Source: an uncultured Oscillospiraceae bacterium (GTDB lineage: Bacteria; Bacillota; Clostridia; Oscillospirales; Ruminococcaceae). Taken from it: a stretch of 64,000 nucleotides of DNA. This document shows positions 16,289 through 23,472 of this stretch, in pieces. Both the position numbers and the translations under genes were made by a program. The notes below the pieces were generated by a model. The model searched no databases. It had not been told where the DNA came from and was given only the letters and a program-made list of their open reading frames with translations. The first letter of the stretch is position 1; each line of letters starts with the position of its first letter. The stretch is taken from contig UQMF01000004.1 in the NCBI GenBank assembly GCA_900542145.1, forward strand, positions 62,001-126,000. The letters are read 5' to 3'.

Positions 16289-17344
16289 ATGACTTTTGAA
16301 GAATTCATCATGCAGGCGCGAGAAATGAACGCCTCCGATATCCACCTCACCGTAGGCGCTCCCACCGTTGTGCGCGTCAACGGCGAACTTCGCAAGTACA
16401 CCGAGCTTTCTGACCAGGTGGTCAACCGTACTATTCTTTCGATACTTTCCGCCGAGCAGGAAAAGGCGCTCAACGAGGGCAAGGACATAGATTTCAGCTT
16501 TGAGCTGAAGAACGGCGCCCGTCAGCGCGTCAACGTATTCCGCCAGAGCGGTAAGCTTGCGGCATGCATTCGTCTGCTTAATGCGGAGATTCCCACACTG
16601 GAGGAGCTGAAAATGCCCTCCGTCCTGCTGGATTTCGCCAAGAAGCGCAGAGGCCTTGTGCTGGTAACAGGTCCAACGGGAGCCGGTAAATCCACAACGC
16701 TGGCTGCGATGGTGGAGTACATCAATACCACGCGCCCCTGCCACATCATTACGATAGAAGATCCTATAGAGTACCGCTACAAGCAGGAGAAGGCGACTAT
16801 TCACCAGAGGGAGCTTGGCAGGGATGTTCCGTCATTCCACGAGGCGCTCCGCAGCGCCCTGCGAGAGGACCCGGACGTAATCCTCATCGGCGAGATGAGA
16901 GATTATGAAACGATCTCCCTTGCAATGACCGCCGCCGAAACCGGACACCTGGTATTCGGCACGCTGCACACCTCCAGTGCTGCGCAGACCGTTGACAGAA
17001 TCATCGATGCGTGCCCCATACATTCTCAGGAGCAGGTGCGGTCTCAGCTGGCGAGCATGATACAGGCGATCATCGCCCAGTCGCTTATTCCGCGCTCCGA
17101 CGGAAAGGGCAGAGTAGCCGCCGTCGAGGTCATGGTCGGCACAGACGCCATCAAGAACCTTATCCGCTCCAACAAGATAAACATGATGGAAACCACAATG
17201 GCGGCAGGCGGCAGGGACGGAATGTGCACCCTCAGCGACAGCCTTGCAAAGCTGTACAGATCAAACCAGATATCCTATGAAACCGCACTGGAATATGCTA
17301 CGGATAGAAACGAGATGGAGAAAAAGCTGCTCAGCGGCATTTGA
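16289..17344 (+). CDS. pilT: PilT-like type IV pilus retraction ATPase
   Basis: The 351-residue protein has a PAS-like N-terminal domain (about 1-100) and a RecA-type core with Walker A GPTGAGKS (128-135), Asp box IEDPIE (156-161), Walker B VILIGEMRD (197-205), the His box HLVFGTLHT and an AIKNLIR motif matching the AIRNLIRE signature needed for retraction. It should be a hexameric motor that depolymerises type IV pili at the membrane. No pilin or pilus assembly genes are in the window. It has a strong GGAAGGA site and follows cobU by 55 bases. Confidence 0.93.
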   Translation: MTFEEFIMQAREMNASDIHLTVGAPTVVRVNGELRKYTELSDQVVNRTILSILSAEQEKALNEGKDIDFSFELKNGARQRVNVFRQSGKLAACIRLLNAEIPTLEELKMPSVLLDFAKKRRGLVLVTGPTGAGKSTTLAAMVEYINTTRPCHIITIEDPIEYRYKQEKATIHQRELGRDVPSFHEALRSALREDPDVILIGEMRDYETISLAMTAAETGHLVFGTLHTSSAAQTVDRIIDACPIHSQEQVRSQLASMIQAIIAQSLIPRSDGKGRVAAVEVMVGTDAIKNLIRSNKINMMETTMAAGGRDGMCTLSDSLAKLYRSNQISYETALEYATDRNEMEKKLLSGI

Positions 17345-17350
17345 TAAGAC

Positions 17351-17426
17351 TTGACAGAACGGGCAGTCCGGCATATAATAAAATAGAACAGAATACACGT
17401 CCGCAGTTTCAAAGCTGCGGACGTGT
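17351..17426 (+). promoter_or_regulatory. Promoter and 5' leader hairpin of the nucleoside kinase operon
   Basis: TTGACA at 17351-17356, a 17-base spacer and TATAAT at 17374-17379 start a transcript whose first 20-45 bases contain a perfect 12-bp stem (17395-17406 with 17415-17426, 8-base loop). No T-run follows, so it is not a classical terminator; it may stabilise the mRNA or end transcription of pilT weakly. Confidence 0.7.
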
Positions 17427-17445
17427 CTGATGAAAGGGGAAAACT

Positions 17446-18357
17446 ATGAAATGTATTCCTGTAAAGGAACTTAACGACAGCGCCGCTGACCCGCAGGAAT
17501 TCGTGCTGAGTGCCGAAAATGCCTATGCAGACCAGATATCCGCTGCCGCTGAAAGAATATATATGGAGCGCAAGGAGCGCCCGGTCGTGCTTATCTCCGG
17601 TCCCTCCGGTTCTGGTAAAACCACCTCCGCCGGAAGGATAGCGCAGCTTCTGGAGGATAATGGCTGCCGTGCGCATACTATATCCATGGATAATTACTTC
17701 CTTCCGCTGACAGAGCAGGATAAGCGCCTTGCAGAACTCGGACAGTTTGATTTTGAGTCGCCGAAACGTCTGGACACTGAGCTTTTCAGCAGGCACCTGA
17801 AAATGCTGAGCCGCTGTGAGGCAATCGACGTCCCGGCGTTTGACTTCACTGCGCAGGAGCGCCGTCCGGGGATTACGCTGGAATGCTCTCCCGGGGACAT
17901 CGTCATCATGGAGGGAATACACGCGCTGAATCCGGAGGTGACGGGGCATTCCGATGAGTTCACCAACCGGGTTTATGTGTCCGTGCGTACTAGGCTGGAA
18001 TCTGACGGTGCGCTGCTGCACCCGTCAAAGATACGCCTTATGCGCCGCCTGATTCGCGATAAGCTGTACCGCGGACGGAGCATTTCCGAAACCATGGATT
18101 TCTTCCGGTCAGTGGAGCGCGGCGAGGATCTTTACATCATGCCGTTCAAGCATCGTGCGAGCTTTGATATAGATACGTTCATCGCTTATGAGCCGATGGT
18201 GTACCGGGATATCCTGCTGGGCGACCTGGAGCATGTTTCGGGCACATATGGGGATTATGAGCACTACGCGGACATTGAGCAGTTCCTGCGGAAGCTTCAG
18301 CCAATGGACAGGGAAGTGGTGCCGGAGAATTCACTGGTTCGTGAATTTATCGGGTGA
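17446..18357 (+). CDS. Uridine kinase-like nucleoside kinase (P-loop)
   Basis: The 303-residue protein has a P-loop GPSGSGKTT (about residues 46-54) and the phosphoribulokinase/uridine kinase pattern: SMDNYFLP, the PAFDFTAQER substrate segment and DIVIMEGIHALNP. It differs from classical Udk by an N-terminal extension of about 40 residues and matches the Firmicutes nucleoside kinase group sometimes fused to a TGS domain; no such domain is seen here. It should phosphorylate a nucleoside with ATP. It heads an operon with an acetyltransferase and a FliB-like protein. Confidence 0.85.
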   Translation: MKCIPVKELNDSAADPQEFVLSAENAYADQISAAAERIYMERKERPVVLISGPSGSGKTTSAGRIAQLLEDNGCRAHTISMDNYFLPLTEQDKRLAELGQFDFESPKRLDTELFSRHLKMLSRCEAIDVPAFDFTAQERRPGITLECSPGDIVIMEGIHALNPEVTGHSDEFTNRVYVSVRTRLESDGALLHPSKIRLMRRLIRDKLYRGRSISETMDFFRSVERGEDLYIMPFKHRASFDIDTFIAYEPMVYRDILLGDLEHVSGTYGDYEHYADIEQFLRKLQPMDREVVPENSLVREFIG

Positions 18358-18382
18358 AATGCGATAATTAGAAGGAACAGAA

Positions 18383-18871
18383 ATGGAGATCAGGAAGTTT
18401 GAAAAGCAGGACGTTCCTGCGCTTATGAGAATCTGGAACGAGGTAGTTGACGCCGGGCAGGCATATCCCCAGGAAGAGGACCTGACGCCGGACAACGCGG
18501 AGGAATTCTTCGCCTCCCAGAGCTTCACCGGAGCCGCCGTGGATAACGGCGAGGCGGTGGGGCTGTACATACTCCACCCTAACAACGTCGGGCGATGCGG
18601 ACATATCGCCAACGCAAGCTACGCGGTGCGCTCGGATATGCGCGGAAAGCACATCGGTGCGCTGCTCGTGACGGACTGCCTGCACAGGTGCCGGGAGTTT
18701 GGATTCCGGGTATTGCAGTTCAACGCGGTGGTGGCGGACAACAAGCCTGCCCTGGCGCTGTACAAGTCCCTGGGATTCGTTCAGCTGGGCGTTATCCCCG
18801 GCGGATTCCGGAAGAAGGACGGAAGCTATGCGGACATAATACCGCATTATTTTGATGTGACTAGATTATGA
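18383..18871 (+). CDS. GNAT family N-acetyltransferase
   Basis: The 162-residue protein has the GNAT fold with the acetyl-CoA binding motif A around RSDMRGKHIGALL (about residues 90-103) and the motif B helix near NKPALALYKSLGF. The acceptor is unknown. Its stop overlaps the start of the FliB-like gene by four bases (ATGA type), so the two are translated together. GAAGGA lies upstream of the ATG. Confidence 0.88.
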   Translation: MEIRKFEKQDVPALMRIWNEVVDAGQAYPQEEDLTPDNAEEFFASQSFTGAAVDNGEAVGLYILHPNNVGRCGHIANASYAVRSDMRGKHIGALLVTDCLHRCREFGFRVLQFNAVVADNKPALALYKSLGFVQLGVIPGGFRKKDGSYADIIPHYFDVTRL

Positions 18872-19875
18872 TAAGACCATGGTTTTACGATAAGTTTGTA
18901 TGCATTGCGGACAGGTGCACCGACAACTGCTGCCGCGGCTGGGAGATAGATATTGACGAGCCGGCAATGGAGCGATTCCGCGGCGTCCCTGGGGAATTCG
19001 GCGAGCGGCTGCGGAGCGCGATACGGGAGCAGGGAGGACAGCGCAGCTTCGCGCTGTCCTCCGGCGACCGCTGCGCACTGCTGCGCGAGGACGGGCTGTG
19101 CGAGCTGATACTTCACTGCGGCGATGGGATACTGTGCGATATCTGCGCGCTGCACCCCCGGTTCTTCAACGAATCCGGCGAGGTGCGCGAGGGTGGACTG
19201 GGACTGTGCTGCGAGGAGGTATGCCGGCTGCTTTACAGCAGCCGGGAGCCTTTCCGGCTGGTGCGGGACGACGAGGATTTACTGGCGCAGGAATCCGACG
19301 ACGAGTTCACGGCTTCTTTCAGAAAAGAGCGCGAGGGGCTTTTTGCCGTGCTCCAGGACAGGCAGCGCGGAATCCTGGACAGGCTTGGCAGGTGCGCGGA
19401 ATACGCCTGGAATATCCAGCAGCAGATAGAGGGCGGCGCCCCGGCGGAGATTCCGCAGGAGTGGGAGAGCATTACCGGGGAGGAGAGCGTTTCCAGGCTG
19501 ATGGACACGCTTTCTGGCATGGAGAGCATAAACGGCGAGTGGACAGAAGTCCTTTCCCGGCTGACTGAGCGCCACGCGGAGCTTGTCCGCAGGCTGCCGG
19601 AATTTCTCGCGGAGAATGGGGATTGGCGCTACGAGCACATCGCGGTTTACGGGATTTTCCGGCACTACACCGAGAGCCTGGACGACAGTGCGGCATACGC
19701 CCGGGTAATGCTGGCGTGCTGCTCTGCGCTGACCGTCATGCTGATGGACTGCATGAAGTGGCTGGACGGCGGCTCTATAAGCGAGTGGGACATGATACTC
19801 GACCTGAAGCTGTATTCCAAGCAGGTGGAATATTCCCAGGAGAACATTAACGCATTCCTGGAGGAGTATTACTGA
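18868..19875 (+). CDS. FliB-like lysine-N-methylase family protein
   Basis: The 335-residue protein begins with the Cys-rich signature of the FliB/YkgJ group: Cys12, Cys17, and the CC pair at 21-22, followed by a second cluster in CDICALHPRF and CCEEVC. FliB methylates surface lysines of flagellin using an iron-sulfur and S-adenosylmethionine chemistry that is not well defined. No flagellar genes occur in the window, so the target may be another protein. The cysteines are all retained and length is slightly below that of enterobacterial FliB. Confidence 0.75.
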   Translation: MIRPWFYDKFVCIADRCTDNCCRGWEIDIDEPAMERFRGVPGEFGERLRSAIREQGGQRSFALSSGDRCALLREDGLCELILHCGDGILCDICALHPRFFNESGEVREGGLGLCCEEVCRLLYSSREPFRLVRDDEDLLAQESDDEFTASFRKEREGLFAVLQDRQRGILDRLGRCAEYAWNIQQQIEGGAPAEIPQEWESITGEESVSRLMDTLSGMESINGEWTEVLSRLTERHAELVRRLPEFLAENGDWRYEHIAVYGIFRHYTESLDDSAAYARVMLACCSALTVMLMDCMKWLDGGSISEWDMILDLKLYSKQVEYSQENINAFLEEYY

Positions 19876-19893
19876 CGGCTGCCTATAAAAATG

Positions 19894-19919
19894 CCCCGGC
19901 GGTGTTTTCACCGCCGGGG
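19894..19919. terminator. Strong hairpin between convergent genes
   Basis: An 11-bp GC-rich stem (CCCCGGCGGTG). On the minus strand it is followed by CATTTTTAT, on the plus strand by no T-run, so it mainly stops minus-strand transcription of the lipoprotein gene. The 19920-20067 stretch holds nothing else I can identify. Confidence 0.75.
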
Positions 19920-20067
19920 AAGGGTATATTAACACACCGGGCATGCCTCCGGCTTCTCATGGACGCTCCGGTCGGGGCGCCACCTTCGGCTCGGCGTGGA
20001 GTCGGCATAGCGATTCCGTTTCTGCCTTACCCTGCCTTATTGTATGCCTGGTCATACTGTTGTGTGA

Positions 20068-21054
20068 TTAGTCCGCAGCGCCGTCTGTGATTCCCGGGTC
20101 GTATGCCGGGGTGCTGAATTCCGTGCCGGTCTGGAGTCCGAATACATAGTCGCAGCTGCCCTGTGGCATCTCAACGGTCACGCAGCATACTGCGGAAAGC
20201 TCATCGGAGGGCATTGTGAGTGTTCCGCCGTTGTATTCCAGAGCATGGCTCTCGTCCTCGGAGGTGTAGTATACCGCGGACGCGATACGGGAATCATCCG
20301 GAAGCGCTATTGTAAGGGCACTGCCCGGTTCGGCAACAAGCCGGGTGATATCGCCGGAGGATATCTGCCAGGGTGTGGGGCAGTCCACGGTTGCAGTCAT
20401 GGCTTCGTCGCCGTCGGTGACTGTCCAGGTGTATCCGCCCTTTGTCATGGCAAATCCCATATCATTCTGGTAAATGCGCAGCGCCGGAGGTTCGGAAAGG
20501 TCGGTCTGGCTGCGGTGCACGCTGAAGCAGTATTCCGCCTCGCCCTGCTCATATTTGACGGAAACGCTCACCACGCCGCCCGTGACATCTTCCGGGAACT
20601 TGATAACTCCGTCCTGCGTGAAATCAAGGTCAATGCTGTCGGAATCCTCCAGAGTGTACAGCTTCGCCGCCGTTATTTCGGAACCTGCCCGAAGTCCGAT
20701 CTTTGGCTCGTTAGCGGAAACCAGGTCAAGATCGACATCAGCGCTGATATTGCCGCTGACAGCCTCGGATACAGGGTCTGCTCCGCAGGCAATCGAGCCG
20801 TCCCAGTTGTAGTTCATGAGCGTCATCATAGCCGCTGATGAAACCCCGTCGCCGCTGTATTCCACCATTATCTGCGGCGGCTTGGTCGTGTCCTCGGGCG
20901 TTACTTCGCCGGTGACCCGGGCTATTTCAGTCACGTTGTCGGCGGATATGAGCGCATTGGAGCTGTCGTCCCGGGAATCGCTGCTGCCCTGCGAGGAACA
21001 GCCGGAAAGCGCTATGACCGCGGCAAGCGTGATTACATACAGGTATCTTTTCAT
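20068..21054 (-). CDS. Hypothetical lipoprotein
   Basis: The 328-residue protein has a lipoprotein signal with lipobox LSGC at residues 16-19 and a Ser/Asp-rich spacer. The mature part is predicted to be mostly beta-strand, with a WTVTDGDEAMTATVDCP segment and two similar halves of about 120 residues each, both containing a YCFSVHR or YVFGLQT strand near the end. I recognise no catalytic motif or family. It is probably a surface-anchored protein. AAGGAG lies upstream of the start. Confidence 0.75.
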   Translation of the reverse strand: MKRYLYVITLAAVIALSGCSSQGSSDSRDDSSNALISADNVTEIARVTGEVTPEDTTKPPQIMVEYSGDGVSSAAMMTLMNYNWDGSIACGADPVSEAVSGNISADVDLDLVSANEPKIGLRAGSEITAAKLYTLEDSDSIDLDFTQDGVIKFPEDVTGGVVSVSVKYEQGEAEYCFSVHRSQTDLSEPPALRIYQNDMGFAMTKGGYTWTVTDGDEAMTATVDCPTPWQISSGDITRLVAEPGSALTIALPDDSRIASAVYYTSEDESHALEYNGGTLTMPSDELSAVCCVTVEMPQGSCDYVFGLQTGTEFSTPAYDPGITDGAAD

Positions 21055-21182
21055 ATTAACTAACTCCTTTTCAGGTGGTTCATTGAAACGCAGAATAAAA
21101 GCACACTCATGCGTCTGATTTTGATGCTCTTCTGTAAATAAAACAGGGAAGCCCGGGGAAAGGTTGCACAGCGGAGGATTTT

Positions 21183-21854
21183 ATGACAGCCAGAGAAATA
21201 AAACAGCGCCTTTTTGAGCTGCAGGACGTGAAATTCCGGGAGTTCCACTCGCGGCTTATCCCGAACATCGACCCGGCGACGGTTATCGGAGTGCGCACTC
21301 CGGAGCTTCGCAGGCTGGCGAAGGAGATAGGCGAGGACGAGGGATTCCTCCGGGCGCTGCCGCATGAATACTACGAGGAGAATCAGCTGCACGCCCTCAT
21401 CATAACCGGCATGAAGGATTTCGGCGGCTGTATCGCGCGTCTGGACGAATTCCTGCCATATGCGGACAACTGGGCGACCACGGATATCATGACCGTGAAG
21501 CTGTTCAAGAAGCACACGGCGGAGCTTCTGCCGCATATCCGCCGCTGGCTGGATTCCGGGAGGACGTACACCGTGCGGTACGCCGTGGGGTGTCTGATGA
21601 ACTTCTGCCTGGACGGGGAATTCCTCCCGGAGTACCCGGAGATGGTCGCTGGGGTGGACTGCGGCGATTATTACGTCAGCATGATGGTCGCGTGGTATTT
21701 CGCCACCGCCCTGGCGAAGCAGTACGACGCGGTTATACCGTATATTGAGGGACGGCGGCTGGATACGGCTACTCACCGGAGGACGATACAGAAAGCGGTC
21801 GAGAGCTTCCGCATAACGGACGAACAGAAAGCGTACCTGAGAACGCTGAGATAA
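21183..21854 (+). CDS. DNA alkylation repair protein (AlkD-like)
   Basis: The 223-residue protein is all-alpha and made of HEAT-like repeats, with GVRTPELRRLAKEIG near the start and NWATTDIMT in the middle, both typical of the AlkC/AlkD family. AlkD removes 3- and 7-alkylated purines from DNA without flipping the base. The Trp and Asp of the NWATTD motif match the catalytic cleft residues. Start 21183 has GGAGG upstream. It lies head to head with the lipoprotein gene and tail to tail with the VanY gene. Confidence 0.88.
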   Translation: MTAREIKQRLFELQDVKFREFHSRLIPNIDPATVIGVRTPELRRLAKEIGEDEGFLRALPHEYYEENQLHALIITGMKDFGGCIARLDEFLPYADNWATTDIMTVKLFKKHTAELLPHIRRWLDSGRTYTVRYAVGCLMNFCLDGEFLPEYPEMVAGVDCGDYYVSMMVAWYFATALAKQYDAVIPYIEGRRLDTATHRRTIQKAVESFRITDEQKAYLRTLR

Positions 21855-21860
21855 GAAAAT

Positions 21861-21894
21861 ACCGGACGAGGTTTACGCTTCGCCCGGTGTTTTA
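21861..21894 (+). terminator. Terminator of the alkD-like gene
   Basis: ACCGG-A-CGA pairs with TCG-C-CCGGT and is followed by GTTTTATT. It overlaps the tail region of the convergent VanY gene. Confidence 0.7.
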
Positions 21895-22926
21895 TTATCT
21901 TGCCACCCCGAGGAATTCCTCCAGGGTGAGTCCGCTGTCGTGGACAAGCTTTGCTGTGCTCTTTCCGAGGTAGCGCACATGCCACGGCTCGTAGATGTAT
22001 CCGGTAATGCTCTCGCTGTTCTTGGGGTAACGCAGCAGGAATCCGTATTCCCAGCAGTGTTCTGCCAGCCATTTCCCCTCCGGAGTGTTGCCGTAGCTCT
22101 GTTTCAGCGAGGATATATCCATGGCAAGTCCGGTCTGGTGTTCTGAATGCCCCGGCTGTGCGGAATATCGGTCCGCGCGTTCGAATCCGTCTATGCTTTC
22201 CCAGTAGGCAAAAGTTGTTTTCTGCTTCTCGTATGAGCGGAATCCGGAAACGATCTGCATGTCATACCCAGAGGCTTTCCTCATCTTCAGGTAGGCATTG
22301 TAGGTGGCGCTGTCAAGTCCGCTGCCGTAATTCTCCGGCAGGTCGAATTCACGGTTGACGATGATGACGCCGCCAATGGTGGTCACTCCGTCCTGCTCCA
22401 CGGGGTCGGGAGCCTTTATTTTGGCGGTGACTTTTCCCTTGCAGCTGATGTCGGAGAATTCGTTGAGCACCTCCAGCGTGCCCTGTCCGAGGACGGTTCC
22501 GCCCTTGTTCACAGCGAGCTTTCCGTCAAGGGAAACGCAGCCGCTTTTCTGAATTTTGAGCCTGCCGGTGCAGGATACCTTTCCGGTCTTGTGGATATCT
22601 ATATTACCCTGCACAAACACCGAACCGCCGGAAGCGATCTTGATGGTGCCGTTCACAGTAAGATCAGCGCCGGGGAGGATATACAGCTTTCCGCCGTTCT
22701 TTACGGTCAGGGTCGTTCCCTCGGGGAGCACGCTGTCTTTCTTGATGACGTATTTCCCGGTGATCTTCCTGGAGCCGGAGCTGAACAGTACTTCCGCCGA
22801 CGCGTCCGTCACGGCGCTTTCCGCTTCTGCCTTCCCGGTCGTTAGCGGAGTTATGAAGAGAAACAGCGCAAGCACCGTGATCACTGATAATAAAATTGCC
22901 GCTGTTGAATTGACTGTCCGTATCAT
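21895..22926 (-). CDS. VanY-type D-Ala-D-Ala carboxypeptidase with beta-solenoid stalk
   Basis: The 343-residue protein has a signal anchor (about residues 9-30), a region of short glycine-rich repeats (about 50-170; GGKLYILPGAD, GGSVFVQGN, KGGTVLGQGT types) resembling a bactofilin or beta-solenoid stalk, and a VanY peptidase domain (about 195-340). The zinc ligands His263, Asp270 and His316 and the catalytic Glu313 (EPWH) are all present. It should trim the terminal D-Ala of peptidoglycan stem peptides outside the membrane. The stalk is unusual for this family. No vancomycin-resistance genes are near, so a wall-remodelling role is likely. Confidence 0.9.
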   Translation of the reverse strand: MIRTVNSTAAILLSVITVLALFLFITPLTTGKAEAESAVTDASAEVLFSSGSRKITGKYVIKKDSVLPEGTTLTVKNGGKLYILPGADLTVNGTIKIASGGSVFVQGNIDIHKTGKVSCTGRLKIQKSGCVSLDGKLAVNKGGTVLGQGTLEVLNEFSDISCKGKVTAKIKAPDPVEQDGVTTIGGVIIVNREFDLPENYGSGLDSATYNAYLKMRKASGYDMQIVSGFRSYEKQKTTFAYWESIDGFERADRYSAQPGHSEHQTGLAMDISSLKQSYGNTPEGKWLAEHCWEYGFLLRYPKNSESITGYIYEPWHVRYLGKSTAKLVHDSGLTLEEFLGVAR

Positions 22927-23015
22927 GGCGACCCTCCTTTTTATACTCAGTATGCGTGAATCTGTGTGGTATTCCTGCGCATACTATGCTTTGGTATTTC
23001 TAATGCTCTGCGTTT

Positions 23016-23044
23016 ATTATATAACAATGAACAGATTTTGTCAA
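23016..23044 (-). promoter_or_regulatory. Promoter of the VanY gene
   Basis: On the minus strand TTGACA, a 17-base spacer and TATAAT lie about 90 bases before the start codon. Confidence 0.78.
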
Positions 23045-23088
23045 CGCCATGTCCGGAATTTTTTTCGACAAAAAATTCAGATACCCCC

Positions 23089-23117
23089 TTGACAAATACC
23101 CCCAGGGGGTATATAAT
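23089..23117 (+). promoter_or_regulatory. csoR-copA promoter with CsoR operator in the spacer
   Basis: TTGACA at 23089-23094, a 17-base spacer and TATAAT at 23112-23117. The spacer is filled by the palindrome ATACCCCCAGGGGGTAT (23096-23112), the G/C-tract inverted repeat recognised by CsoR-family repressors. Binding there would block RNA polymerase until copper releases the repressor. Confidence 0.9.
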
Positions 23118-23136
23118 GAGCCTGTGGGGTGATAAG

Positions 23137-23451
23137 ATGGAACAGAAAGAATGCTGCCACTGCAAGGAGTGCAGAAAGACCAAGGAGCGTTCCCCGGAGG
23201 AATACCGTGCGCTGATGAACCGTATCAAGCGTATCCAGGGTCAGCTTAGGGGAATAGAGGGAATGCTTGAGAACAACGCCTACTGTACGGATATTCTGGT
23301 ACAGGTGGCGGCGGCGAACGCGGCGCTGAACGCATTCAACCGCGAACTGCTTGCAAGTCACATAAAAAGCTGCGTCGCCCAGAACATACGCGAGGGCAAC
23401 GACGAGGTAATAGACGAACTGGTGAACACTTTACAGAAGCTGATGAAATAA
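23137..23451 (+). CDS. csoR: Copper-sensing repressor CsoR
   Basis: The 104-residue all-helical protein carries the CsoR copper ligands Cys50, His75 and Cys79 (the last two in HIKSC). CsoR binds its operator as a tetramer and leaves it when Cu(I) binds. The operator overlaps its own promoter, so the operon is autoregulated. A cysteine-rich head (CCHCKEC, residues 6-12) precedes the conserved domain and may add a metal site. The start at 23137 is set by GGGGTGAT and by the promoter; the longer frame upstream is untranscribed. It is followed after 21 bases by copA. Confidence 0.93.
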   Translation: MEQKECCHCKECRKTKERSPEEYRALMNRIKRIQGQLRGIEGMLENNAYCTDILVQVAAANAALNAFNRELLASHIKSCVAQNIREGNDEVIDELVNTLQKLMK

Positions 23452-23472
23452 ATACAGCGAAAGGACAAGAGA

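Noticed and set aside
21895..22926. Vancomycin-resistance cluster around the VanY gene
   Set aside because: No vanH, ligase, vanX or two-component regulator genes are nearby; the domain is common in wall remodelling.
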